64,000 nt of DNA from Cannabis sativa (Eukaryota > Streptophyta > Magnoliopsida > Rosales > Cannabaceae), in assembly GCF_029168945.1 (NCBI RefSeq), contig NC_083604.1, positions 73,114,211 to 73,178,210 of the forward strand, written 5' to 3'. Both the position numbers and the translations under genes were made by a program. The notes beneath the pieces are model-generated. The model did not search any database, was not told the origin of the DNA, and saw only the letters and a list, made by a program, of their open reading frames with translations. Positions 37,201 to 49,409 of the stretch are shown in pieces. How positions within the stretch are numbered: the stretch's first letter is position 1; every line of letters starts with the position of its first letter.

Positions 37201-40071
37201 AAATATATATCTCCTTTATTTGCTACTTTATTTTCAGACTTAGTCATTTTCTTATAAAAGTAGTATTTGTTTAAACAAACATTTTCTTATCTAATGACTA
37301 TGGGATGATCCACCCCTAATCACTTAGAATAGCTAACAAACATGCAAATCAGGGTTAGCAGTTCTAGCTTTTCAATTAGGTTATCCATGAATCTAGTAAT
37401 GATTTACATTAAGTATACAACCATTGCATCATTCTGAAATTTTATTACCATAAAAGGATTTAGGCAACGACTAGTAACTAATCATCAATATGCAACTCGA
37501 ATTTCTGGGGAGGTAAGTTTGGATATAATTCAAAATCAAATTAATGATCTTTGAACTGCATATCTACTAACTTTTTCTCCACTCCTATCAGTTCGCAAGA
37601 TCTTTAACCACTTACCATTGCTAGAAATTCATGAAATTTTTCAAACATTTCAAATTTCTTTTTGCATAAGGTAAAATCTAGAGTGATCGTTTTAAGAATA
37701 CAACGAAAACTCATATCCACCCCTGAATGTACATCCATCTACGAATGAGATGATTATACTTTCAGTGGATATAGGCATATTAACTCTTTGCAGAGAATGA
37801 TCTTGTCAAAACAACTATGAACAAGATACAAATGCCATAGATTTATAAAATGTGGTTGTATCTTTTGATGACTTAGGTTAGTTACATCAAAGAGTTCTTA
37901 GAATAGTTCAAGTGGATTCTGGTCACAGAATACTAAACTCATACAGTTTGAATCCATTGATAGAAAATGGTTATTAAACACTTGTGAAAGTGTAACTGTA
38001 TAATTAGTAATTCTTTCTTGGACCACCACTACTAATCTAACTCTATGATTTGCCTATACAAGTAGGAGATTTCTAAGATTGAGGATTTATATCATTTATA
38101 GACCATTCATCCAATGATATGTCATTGAGCTGATTCGAAATGAATAAGTTAAGAGGAATTAGGATAATTTCGTTTTAAATAAGAATCCAACGATGCTCCG
38201 ATTAGCGAGAGTCAAAGTAATCTTATTTATACAATCTTCTTGTTTCATATTGTAAAATACTAGTCTAAGGTGTCATCAATTGATGAACAGCTAGATGTTG
38301 CATATACAATATTTATCTTTCGAGATCTAACACTATTATGTTAGTCTAATGGTGAAAATCCATTAGGGAATATCTCATTAGAAAAACAAGCCAAGTTAGA
38401 CCAACAATGAAGATTCGAAATTAAACTACAATTTAATAACAGAAAATAACATGGTTCAATACAAATTCATACACAATTCAGAAATTATTAAGCATATAGC
38501 AAGTAGGAATGACAAGTGAAAATACTAAAACATAAAATCCTAAATAATTTCCAAGGTTTTCAACAAACTGATATCAGTGTCCCGTTTAGGCGAGAGTCAA
38601 AGCTACCATTCATTGAATAGAGTTGTCAGCTCATCTAAAATGATCAACATTCTAGCAACCTTTTATTCGATCAAGATTGGAATCCGCGTTGTCCCGTTTA
38701 GGCGAGAGTCAAGGCTATTCTATCTTATGAGCTTCCACCATTGTTTCATATTCTTGCAAGTCTTATACAGTCGCCACTATTAGGGTGATCAAAACTATAT
38801 AAAAAACTTACAAGATTACTTATCTTTCCAGATTAAACGGTGCTAACTTGCTAATGAACGTTCCTCCATTAGGGAGGATTACTCACTAAAACAATAGCTA
38901 TGTAAAATCAACAATGGAGATCCAATATCCTTATAATAATAAAGCTCATTATTTAATGAAGGGTTGTATTTTCTTCTAATATTTATTTTAATCAATTTAT
39001 TTTAAATATATATTTATTTAATTAAAATTTCCAATTTAGAATAAAATATTCTAAATATAAATTTTAATGTAATATTTAAAAATTATACTTAGATGGATAT
39101 GAAAATAATATGAATTATTTCCATCTTAGTAATAATTTTCATAAATATTTAGAAAATTATTCAATTTAAGTTGTTTCAAAATTAATTTACATTAATTTAC
39201 AACTCAAATTTAATTTTCTATAAATATATATTGCATTTCGAAAAATGAAGTGTATAGGAATACAACTTTCGAAAATGCTTTAAAATAAATAAAAATAAAT
39301 CCTGGAAAAATTACTCTAATTTTATGTTGGCCCAAAATTAATTTTCAACAGAAAAATATAATTTTCCTATTTAATTAAATATCTAAGAAAAATTTTAAAT
39401 ATTTAAGTATCATGATTAAAAAATCAACTTAAATATTAATTTTCTATTTAATTAAATATCACTAGAAAAATACTTCAAGCAAAACAGATAATATCTATCT
39501 AGACTTTCATGGACTAATTAATTCAATTTCTAATTGTAATATATTTTAGTTCATTTATTTGAATTAATCATTAAATGAAAAAAAATCATTGATTTAAGTT
39601 GGTCCAAAATTAAATAAATAATTTTCAACTTTAATCTATTTTTCAAATAAAATTCGAAATTTCTACATTAAAGAAATGTAATTTCGAAATTTTGGGAAAT
39701 GATTAATAAAATAGAAATAAAATATATTTTGAAAATTATTCAGCTTTAAGTTATTCTGAAATAAAATTCCAAACTTAAAAATAATTTTCAACTTTAATTA
39801 AATATCATGAAAATAACAAATATTTAAGTATCATGATGAAAATCAACTTAGATATTGCAATTTGCAATTTAATTAAATGTATTAAATTCAAGAAATAAAT
39901 AATTAAGTATAGAGGAAACTTAATTATTAATTCTAGTTTAATACTAGGAAAATATACTAAACTTAGATTGTACCAAAATTAATTAATAAGCAATTAATTT
40001 CACAATCAATAATATTTTCCTATTTAATATTAGAAATAATAATTAGTACTAGAAATAACTATCTAGAATAT
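37201..40071 (-). other. eroded interior of the Angela-type element
   Basis: No coding region is supported. A 20-mer block CCCGTTTAGGCGAGAGTCAA occurs at 38581-38600 and again at 38693-38712, with related GATTAGCGAGAGTCAA near 38200, so a short motif is repeated in this part. From about 38950 the DNA is over 80 percent A/T with many AAATATTT-type runs. Assignment to the copia element is by continuity only. Confidence 0.4.
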
Positions 40072-41305
40072 TGTTAGGTTATAATTAACCTATATTTCGG
40101 GTCTTTAAAGTTAGCATTATCTCGTCTATTGGTGTCTTTTGGAGCAGTTTTACGCTTGATTTTCATTATTTCAGGTTCCCGGGGTGTTAAAGTTCGAATT
40201 CAGTCAAATGGCGAAAAACTGGGACAAACTTGGAAAAAATTGGAAAATTCGGTTCCTGAAGCATCAGTAGTCGCGACCTCGAGAGAGCCGTGTCGCGACC
40301 CTTTTTCCAGTCGCGACCACGGTCGCGACTTCGTAAGTTAGGCGAAACTCGGTTTTCGAGTTTTGCACATAGTCGCGACCAGCTTAAATGCTAGTCGCGA
40401 CTAGGTACGGAAATCGCAGATTTGACCTAATTTTGATTTTTCACTCAATTGGAGGCTCACCACTCATCCCTATATAAGGAATACGACATTGAAGGTCAGA
40501 GGCAAGCAAAAACAGACCTAAGAGTGGAGGCAAAGTGGAGAGGAAGCTATCTTGAAGACCCGGAGCGATACCACCTTCTAGTTTCTTTCTTTTACCCTTT
40601 TTATTCATCTTTATGTTTGTTTTTATTTCTGAATTAATCATGGATGTTTTTAGAGTTATTATGAACTAAATTTCCCAATAAGGGAGGATGATGATTGTTG
40701 TTTAAGTTTATGCCTAGTTAATAAATAATTGTCATTCCTTCATCTTATGTGTGAATACTATCTTTATTTGTGTTTAATTTCATGTGCAAGCTTGATCACC
40801 TTTTACATGCTCTATGATCCTAATTCAAAATCTGAAAAGTGAGAATTAGGAATGCTAAAATTTGGATAGTCTAGGTTTTGATGTAAAACGAAAGTATTTA
40901 CATAGCCTTAGTGACTAATAGATTATTGCTTAATGCTGATTTTGTGTTGATCTAATTAAGAAGTTAATTAGAGAACATATTATTTAGAACCTAAAAGATC
41001 TGAAAAGAGTTAGGTTAATTTATAATCTGTCTTTCACATTGAGATAAGGATAGCAATTAGGCATTGACATAGGTAGCTTATCAACAGGATTCACCTCCCT
41101 AATCTCTCATCTTGATTAATCTTCGTTTTATTTTCTCTTTAATTTCTGAGTTATTTACTTTTAAAATTGCAAACTCATTATTTTACCAAATAGAATCATA
41201 AGTATAGTTTAGTAGTACTTAATCCAATTCCCTGTGGTTCGACCTCACTTGCGTGAGATACTACTTGATACGTACACTTGCGTAATAAACAGAATTTTCG
41301 TAACA
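40072..41305 (+). mobile_element. Athila-like solo LTR, copy 2 (TSD AATAT)
   Basis: The 1234-bp unit starts TGTTAGGTTATAATTAACC and ends TTTTCGTAACA, flanked by AATAT at 40067-40071 and 41306-41310. It shares the block plan of copies at 24205 and 49410. Its CpG-rich patch (40268-40400) has six TCGCGA motifs. A TATA-like CCTATATAAGG lies at about 40470. No internal element sequence remains. Confidence 0.9.
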
Positions 41306-42720
41306 AATATATATCATTAACTAAGTGTTTTTCTAAAATTAACTTTAAAATATTACATGAAAAATAAATTTCATATATTTTAAAAGTTAATTATGTTGCT
41401 AATTCAATTTTAATTAGGTTAGACTAATATAATTAACCTAATACAATTATTTAAATAAGGCAAATGGGCATTCACAATTGGGGTAGTTCATGTGAGGGGG
41501 AGCTGGGTTCAGTATGTCATACCCACTTCTATTGGCCCCCAACTCTCACACAAGGCCCAAAAGAGAGGAATTTAACCTTAAAATAAACAATTGTTATTCA
41601 TTGAAAAAGCCCAAATCTAATTGGGCCTAAATAAATTTACTTATGTCAAAATTTATTTTAGCAACCTAGTCCATTTACTTAGTAAAATCTTAAATGGGCT
41701 TCCTATATGCATCTAAGCCCAAAAGCAAACATATAGGCTCACACAGGCCAAATAATTTGGATGGGGCCTATCATGTTACTAGGTTTACACAGATGAAAGA
41801 AGTACAAAATTTACCTGTTACAAATTATTTATAAGATCTATTGACAATTGGACTATGATTAAAATCAGATCATTGGATCTGTCAACAAGTTAATCATAGC
41901 AATTTAGATCAGATAAATAATAGGTTTGTTTAAAAAAAAATTGAATAAATAATATAAAATAAACAAACATTGTCCATGTAACAGATGTGAAATAAGATAT
42001 TAATATAATTAAATTATTATTCTTAAACTAACCAAATAAAGGAAACTAATTTTAAAATATCAACGTTTATTTGAATCAAATTAAATATCTAATAAGATCA
42101 ATGATTTGAAAGGAACAAATCTTCAATATCACTTTCAGATCTTATAATTTAATAAAATAAACCAATTTTAAAATAGATTTGGTTAGATAATTATTATTTT
42201 AGGAATAAAATAATTAAATGAATAATAATTACCATAATTATATGTCAAAATATCTCAAATTAAGCAATATTCAAATTTCTACAAAAAATATCTATGTTAT
42301 TTAAATATTTAAGATATGATTTATAAATAATTAAATATTTAACAAAATAACAAATTTTGAATTTGAAAATATTATGGTAAGTATATCTATAAAAATATCT
42401 ATGTTAATTTCATATTTATTAATTATTTAATTTGTCATATAAGATAATTTTAATATAATATTTTAAATAAAAAGACAAAGTTATCTTTAAATTTAAAATA
42501 TGTTAAATATCAAAATATCTAATCTTATAATTAAATAATAAATAAATATTAAAGAAGTTAACAAATTTTTAAATCTGACCATAATAGGAAATATTTAAAA
42601 TTGGAAATATTCTAAAAAGGAAATATTTAAAATTGGAAAAATTCCAAATTGAAAATATTTAAAATTAGAAATATTTCAATTTAGAAATATTTAAAATTGG
42701 AAAAATGAATTTTAGGAAAC
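41306..42720 (-). other. AT-rich continuation, possible leader of the Angela-type element
   Basis: No gene is visible. Around 41455-41790 a more balanced block reads, on the - strand, with repeated GGGCC/GGCCC-type words and GAGAGTTGGGGGCCAATAG. I believe similar text occurs in leader regions of Angela-like elements, but this is memory and not checked. The rest is runs of AAATATTTAAAATTGG-type words (42580-42710). Confidence 0.3.
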
Positions 42721-43856
42721 AATCCCATGAAAAAATTGGATTTTTAGGGAAAAAAACCCCAAAAATTAATGAAGATTCAAGTAAACTCAGGGAGAAAACC
42801 ACAAACTCAAGTCCCTAGAAACGGGACCCAGTGCCTAGATTGACAATCAGCTTAGGAAGTTGCCTTCAATTGCTCAAATGCCAAATCTGATGCGACTATT
42901 GAATCCATAATGGTCAAATATAGGGTGAAAGACCTTGTCCTCAAGTTCAGAAGCCTTGCAAGTATAAAAAATGAGATCCCAAGAGCTCGAGAGTAAGTAC
43001 TCAGTGCCCAGGTTTACCAATGGCCTTTTGCGTTGGGTTCTGTTTATTTGATTTTGATACCGCTTCGACCGCCCATCTAGTTTTTTACAATAGCAAAGAT
43101 CTATGAAGTCAGAGAAGTTAAATTCACAACTTTGCATTTCTCATTTCTGGATCACTCGAAAATGAAGAGTTTTGAGTCTTTCATTTTTACAAAACAGTTT
43201 TATCTCCGAGAATTAGTGACCAGCCTTACGAGAACACAAAAACTGACTAAGTGACGTCAAAATATCACTTAGGCACCTTAAAGTACATCTCTTAGATGTT
43301 TATGCACTAACCCAACGTACAGGTTCACGTCAGATGTCAACCTGGCTGCTGGGATGTCAACCTGGGCGCTGGATGTCAACTTGGGCCCTGGGTCATGAAC
43401 TTCCTTCAGTAAAATAACCATAACTCACTCAATTTTGATCTAATAAATGCGATTCAATTTGCATTTGGAAGCTAATTCAATGCTATATCAAGTCATGTCT
43501 CACACTTAAATTGTAATTTTGAAGATGTCATCGTCAAAATTCACCCCAAGAGAGTTACAAAAATAAGCTTCGCGTAACTCACAATGGAACCCGCTGGGCT
43601 CCAAAAAATGACCATCACGACCAAGAGCTAGTTTTCACCATTAGATTATTAACAACAGTCAAAAATATCTTATTTGTATTTTTTTTCCTATTTTTGTAGG
43701 CCTCATTTCTTATGGGTTTGAATCTCTTACAGTGAAGTTGTTACAATTAAGAATATGGGGGTCAATTCTTTTATTTTATTTTATTATTTTTTTTAATTTT
43801 AGAAAATTATTGGTGGTGGTAGTAATGGTAGTGGGTTGGTGGTGGTATGGTGGATG
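42721..43856. other. unassigned DNA left of element B
   Basis: No gene is supported. Degenerate repeats of a GATGTCAACCTGG(G/C) type occur at 43333-43390, with related words at 42830 and 43000. The right edge (GGTGGTGG-rich, ending GATGATGAT) continues directly into 63255 when element B is removed, confirming that B inserted here. Confidence 0.4.
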
Positions 43857-43861
43857 ATGAT

Positions 43862-44547
43862 TGTTGACTTCGCTTTTAGCCAACGACAATGAGTCTTTTT
43901 GATAAGCGATAAACGATATGTCGTAATGAGAATATATATAAGAAAGCAATAATAAGACACAGGAATTTTATAGAGGTTTAGCCCCGACCAGTTCGGTAAT
44001 AGCCTAATCCTCGTTATTTGTATTGACTTAAGAACAAGGAAGAAGTTTCCTTTTCTTATAGCTCTTACAGCAGTATCTCTGAATATATAATTCTTAGATA
44101 ATAATGAGGCCTTAGCTTAACTGTGTATCGGCTTATAATTCCCCCCCCCCTTGCCCAGTGAACATTCCTCACTATTTATAGGGCTGGGAAACTTGAGGAA
44201 GAAGAGTTTCCTCTCTCGTTACAATGCGCATAAACAAAAAGATCGTGTGATCAATGCTGAATGCAAGGATCGTGGGATTGAGGCTGAATACACTGATAGT
44301 GGGATCGTGTGTATGCCACATCCACGTAAGTTGATCCCTGAGTTGTAGGGATTGAGCTGATGACTCATGATGCGTCAGGCTGAATTCGCTAAGTGTTGAT
44401 CACTCTGCACGGCTCGTTGAATATTTCATTCTGGATGTGCCAGCGAGGCGTCCTGCTTGGCCTATCGTTACGAGCAGATGCTCCAAGCGGAGCTCACGTG
44501 TCACCATTCTCGTGATGCCACGTCAGAGTGCCAAATTTGGGATAACA
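43862..44547 (-). repeat. 3' LTR of element B
   Basis: It is 686 bp, starting TGTTGACTTCGC and ending GGGATAACA on the + strand. It differs from the right LTR at a modest number of sites, such as a longer C run near 44141-44151. CTATTTATAG at 44172-44181 is a TATA box on the - strand. The adjacent purine tract (CTTGGGGGCAAA on the - strand, 44548-44559) is the polypurine tract. Confidence 0.93.
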
Positions 44548-44843
44548 TTTGCCCCCAAGTCTGTACGGGACCTCCGAGGTTGCGTGTAGACTTATTCCGA
44601 GCTGGCTCTGCCTTTGGATGGGGACACGTATCGAGCATGACCGTTTGAGACTCGATGTGAAGCTGACTGGGTGTCCCTTCGGTTTTCAGTTAATTAATGC
44701 TCTGACAATTAATATTTTGAAAATCAAAATTTCTCTCACCACGGCTGACGGTTGCACTTGATTACTTTTGATTTCCCATATTCACTTTTGAGGCGGGAAG
44801 TTGAGGCATCTAAGGTTCCTTTGTATACAAGTACCCTTTTGCC

Positions 44844-44850
44844 TATAAAT
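44844..44850 (+). promoter_or_regulatory. TATA box of the element B antisense gene
   Basis: GCCTATAAATACTC lies 297 bp inside the 3' LTR edge and reads toward the antisense gene. A plausible leader of about 130 bp follows before a GTAAGT donor at 45000. The T1 counterpart (11621-11629) lies 331 bp from its LTR edge. Confidence 0.6.
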
Positions 44851-44999
44851 ACTCATCGTACTGGCACATAACTCATTTTATCACCCTTCATTGTTAAGAA
44901 AACTCCAGAGCGAAAAGAGAGAGTTTTCTGGCTTCAAAGTTGTCGAAGTGCTTACAGACGATTGCTGGTTTTCTTGAACTCGGGCATTTGAATCTTTGA

Positions 45000-45369
45000 G
45001 TAAGTTTCTGATTCCCTTAATGCTTTTCTTTGCATGTTTACGCTTTGAATGTAACTATGCTGTAGAAAGAATGCTTTAGGACACCCTAGGGTTAGAAACC
45101 TCTGCGACTCTTCTTTTCCATGTCTTCGTGTGGGCTTTCAGCCTTAGAGCTTATTCTTGAACCGCATTGCGTCTGTCTTCCATCTTGCTTATTCTAAGCT
45201 TCATGAACTTTTTCCCCTAACTCAAGAAAACTTTCTAACTTCTTGAGTTTTGACTTTTTTTTTTAAACATAGTCATTCTTTAATCTGTTGAGTACTCTTG
45301 GTCAGCATATTTTCTTGTTTTCCGTTTGATACTCTGTCCAACACTCATCTTGTGTGTTGTCTTTTGTAG
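45000..45369 (+). other. predicted leader intron of the element B antisense gene
   Basis: GTAAGT at 45000-45005 and CTTTTGTAG at 45361-45369, preceded by a T-rich tract, frame a 370-bp intron whose end abuts the ATG at 45370. The parallel intron in T1 ends eight bases before its ATG. Splicing is inferred from consensus signals. Confidence 0.6.
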
Positions 45370-45777
45370 ATGAACCCAGGTGAGTCTTGGCAACTCGGGC
45401 ATCAGATCGACCAGGAGTTGCTTCAACTTCTGCACGAAGTTCATCCTCGTCTTCGTGCTAATCCTCCTTCTAATGAAGGAAACTTTTCTGACCTCGTACC
45501 CAGCCATAGGATGATGGCTCGTACGAAGAAAACCACGCGTCTGGCCGACGCTTCTGATCCTCAAGTGGCTCGGCTTGCCACTCTGCCCGACGCCGAACAG
45601 GATTCGACCGTCCCGATGGAGGGGGACCATGAGGGGGACGCTGAGGTCCAGGAGGTTGAGGAGCTGGACGAGGTGCGTCCAGGAAGTCCTTCCGAGGCGA
45701 AGGGAGAGGAAGAGGTTGCACCCCCTAACTTCGGGGAGTACAATGAGGTTGGGCAGCCAGTCGATGCTGACGGAGAC
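45370..45777 (+). pseudogene. antisense gene of element B, segment 1 (N-terminus)
   Basis: The frame starts at ATG 45370 (MNPGESWQLG...) right after the predicted intron. It encodes a short hydrophilic start, a basic patch (MMARTKKTTR) and a strongly acidic stretch (EVQEVEELDEV). It runs 136 codons to a solo LTR inserted at 45778. Deleting the LTR and one copy of GAGAC joins it in frame with 48181. Function is unknown. Confidence 0.7.
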
Positions 45778-48175
45778 TGTAATACCCTGGAACTAGGAAA
45801 TGGATTAGCAAAACCCTAACTAGTAATTATGAATAAATGAGGAATTATATTATTATATAGTTCAATTTATGTGAATTAATATGAATTTTAACATGTTAAG
45901 ACCCCGTTGGTGAGCTAGGGGCATTTTAGTAATTATGACCCGAGAAGGGTAAAATGATGAAATTAATTTAACTACGTGCTTAATGGAACTATATTATTAT
46001 ATAGTATGCCTATGTTATCTTTTCAGGTGTGTTCTGACAGGTTGGCGCGGTATAGTCACAACCGGGTATTTCGGGCCGAACCGGGTTCGGGCCCGAAATG
46101 CAAATTGAATTTATTTAGTTGGCATTTTATTTGTTAAGTGATAATCTGAAATTTATTTGGAATTATTTGGGTATGAAATGACAATATTGTCCTTGGAAGT
46201 GTGTATGTATGTTAAGTGGCCCTAGGGACATTTTGGTCATTTGACCTCTAATTTCTATGTGTGAAAAGTTGAATTTCGAGGAAAACAAAAAAAAAAAGAA
46301 AATTCTGGTTTCACACTCTCTTGGCCGACCCTCTCCCTGTCTAAAACCCTCTCAATTTTTCAACTTGAATTTGGTGAAAAACTAGCTTGAATTAAAGAGG
46401 TGTTGATTGAAAAATTGTGTTGAGGACTTGGGATAGTTTGTGCAAGAGATTGAGGTAGTTTTATAGTTTTTAATTTGTGATTTCTTTGCTGAAATATTAT
46501 GATTGAAAAGCATGAACTTGGTGATGATGATGATGGGTTGCATGTTAAGTGGATTGGTGTTAATTTTGCTGAATTTGAGTTTGTATTGTTGTATGCTTTA
46601 TTGTTGAGTTTGAGCAGAGATTTTATGATATTTCTAGGTTGGAATTTCATGTTTAAAGTGGTGTTATACTGCTGGATTTTAATAGGTTTGAGTTCATGTT
46701 CTTGAACTTGAAATCTTGATAAGTTTAAGCTTGATTTTGAGATGATTAAGCAATCTGAATTTTTAGGGTAAATTGTGGGATTTTGGATGCATGAGATATG
46801 TGCTTTTGACCCTATAATATTTGCTAGCTGCTGTAAGTGGTAAATTGAGATTTTGGTTGTGAAAAGCAAGCTTGAGTTCATGGAACTCAAGCTTGGAGCT
46901 TTAATGGCACTTTTTGATTCTTAGTGAAATTATTGTGTTTAAGTTGTGGAATATGTTTATTATGACTTATAATGATGCTCTGGAAAGTTTGTTGATGTTT
47001 GGGGAAGATTTGAGTAAGTTTTGGGGGCTTAAAGGTTGAAAATTTTCGTGTTCTCTGCCCAGACAACCGGAATTCCAGTTGGTTCAGGGCTGCTCCAACC
47101 GAAATTTCATTTGGAGTACTTCAGGAATGCTGAATTTTGTTTTAGCCATAACTTTTGACTCGGGCTCCGTTTTGGGAGTTCTTTATATCGTTGGAAAGCT
47201 CGTTTCGAGCTCTATGTGATTATCTGTATTTGAAATGCCATGAATTTACTTTATGAATGTGAAATCAGGGGTTAAACCTATTTGTGAAAATCCCGGATTG
47301 TGTGACTAGGATTACCGGCACCTGGTTAGGAGCACCCACGGATTTGGAATCTCTGCCTTTGCGGGACAACAGGTAAGACAGTAGTTAGCACGTAGAGTAT
47401 GCGCGCTGGCGCTTATATTGAGATTAATATATGTGAGTAATTATAACCGGAATTAGGGTTATTACCCTAATATGAGCGGTTAATAGCCTAGGGTTAATAC
47501 CCTAGTGATATAAGTTGAATAAATGCTATGCCATGCTAAGTGTATGATTATATTGAGATTTAAGGATTATGCGATCAAGGCATAATCAGGTTGGACTCGG
47601 TAATCATTACCGAGAAGAACCATTCTAAGGCCTTATTGTAAATAGACGTGTGAGAGCAACATGTAGGTTTACGCCACCTAAACATAAATAGGCATGCGAG
47701 CACAACATGCAGGTCTGTGTCATACAGACATATTTGAATGGCATTGTTGTTTGTATTATATGATGAGCATATGGTTGATATGTTTTATACTGTCTTGCTG
47801 GGCTTGGCTCACGGGTGCTCTACTGTGCAGGAAAAGGGTAAGTCTATTGCTGATCAGCCATGAGTGCAGGAGCTGGACGAAGAATGTACATGTTCGAGCC
47901 ATATCAGACCAAGCGGATTAAGGGTCTACCAGTGATGAACTTTTGAAAATTCTATTTTGCCGCTTAGGTCGGCTAGAAAGAAAAGGCTTGTAATAAAGTT
48001 TGTAAATATTTTTGGGATCCCAACTGTTTAAAAGTTTAAATGTATTGCAAGTTTATTTTAATTCCGTTTATAATTAAAGTTTAATTTCCGCGCTAATCTT
48101 ATTAGTAATCCCAATTAGGGGATTAGGATTTTGTAAGTATCTCGGGTAGCGTGCCTAATTATTTAGGGCGTTACA
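45778..48175 (+). mobile_element. chromovirus-type solo LTR (TSD GAGAC)
   Basis: The 2398-bp unit starts TGTAATACCCTGG and ends AGGGCGTTACA, flanked by GAGAC at 45773-45777 and 48176-48180. It shares short blocks with the chromovirus LTR at 32770-34119 (CTTGGAGCTTTAATGG, TCTGGAAAGTTTG). A GA/AT-rich middle contains a long - strand ORF (46890-46360) without a recognisable domain. No internal pol remains, so it is a solo LTR. Confidence 0.9.
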
Positions 48176-48180
48176 GAGAC

Positions 48181-49409
48181 GTCCTGGTTGAGGGCGTGGA
48201 CTACGTCAGTGAGAAGCTTGCTGAGGCGTTTCCTCATAGGAGGCAAGGTGCCTTGGGCGCCAGGTGGGTAAGTCCTCCGTCCAAGATTTCGGAGGCACAC
48301 CTCCAAACTCTCGACCAGGACGGGTACCTGGGCGAGCTAGACTGCTATATTCCCGCCCACGACAATCGCGCCACAAATCCTGATAAGGGAATGTGCGCCT
48401 GGTCGGGGGCTCACGGCCAGCAAGGGGCGCTGATGCCCTTGCACAAGTACTTTAGGGATGTGGCGGACTTCTTTCCCAGATTACTCCAAAGGGCATTAAG
48501 TATTTGTCCGCTCTCTTTGTCCTCTATGCTTCCCAAGGATGGGATGCTCCTTCTCCCCACGAGGTCACTTGGTTCTTCCACCTGAAGTCTACCCCCAAGC
48601 AAGGCAGGTCGGGGTATTTCTACTTCTCTCGGCCAGGCTTCAAGTGGTTGAGCGGCACGGACGACAAGGCCATCAGCAAAATAGGGCGTTTTGTTGATGA
48701 GTACTTCATGGTGAAGGATCCGAGCATCACCCGGACTCGGTTTCAGCAGATTCCGACATATCACCGTCCTCCCCTCACCCTTACTCTTAGGGATAGAGCT
48801 CAAAAACTTGCCCGGTTGCCGGAGGAAGACATGAATATCATCCAGTTGACCTCCGATGATAATCTGGTGAAGTATGGGCTTTATCCTGAGGACTTTTCTC
48901 CTAAGTCCGTGGCGGGGAAGAAGAGGAAGTCTGATGCTGGCCGGCCTGAACGAGCTCATAAGGAGAATGAGCTCATTCAACTTAAGCGTGAAGCTAAGTT
49001 GAAGGGAGGTGCCAGGGCCAAGCAGTATGCTCAAGAGCCTTTGAATCCTGAAGATGAAGCCGAGGCTGAGGCTGAGCAGGTGACCCCATTGAAGAGGAAG
49101 AAGAAACTCCCGGGCACGCCCAGGCCTGTTGAACATGCAATTCGCATAAGGGAGCCCACTTTACCTATTCAGCCATCTCATCCCTTTGCCGGAAAAGGGA
49201 AGGTTGTCATGTCTGAGATAAAATTGATGTCAGGTGACGATGGACTTCTTAATCTCTGTGCAGGCGGTCATCTTGCATTTTACTTCTTTTTTGAGCTTCT
49301 TGACTTTCATGCCTTGTGTTTTCTGATGGCTATTTTATAACCACACTGTTTTAGTTCTGTGCAGACTTGCCTCGGCAGATGCTCGATTCTCTAAGGAAGA
49401 GAATGGGCG
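48181..49409 (+). pseudogene. antisense gene of element B, segment 2 (gypsy-type transposon-like head)
   Basis: It continues segment 1 in frame (VLVEGVDYVSEKL...). The head block LMPLHKYFRDVADFF is the counterpart of MLPLQDYFINFLVF in T1. A frameshift or small deletion near 48475 moves to the frame of ITPKGIKYLSALFVLYASQGWDAPSPHEV, matching T1's LFIFYSARGWGSPSPAEI. A charged linker (KRKSDAGRPERAHKENELIQLKREAKLKGG) and a basic KRKKKLPG patch follow. Possible acceptors (GTGCAG at about 49255-49264 and 49360) suggest an intron near the end. Role unknown. Confidence 0.72.

Noticed and set aside
44151..44348. ORF of 65 codons also found at 62858-63055
   Set aside because: The two copies are in the two LTRs of element B, so the identity follows from the LTR repeat and not from gene conservation; no domain was recognised.
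46360..46890. 176-codon - strand ORF
   Set aside because: It lies in a solo LTR, is Asn/Ser/Ile-rich as expected from AT-rich DNA, and has no recognisable domain.
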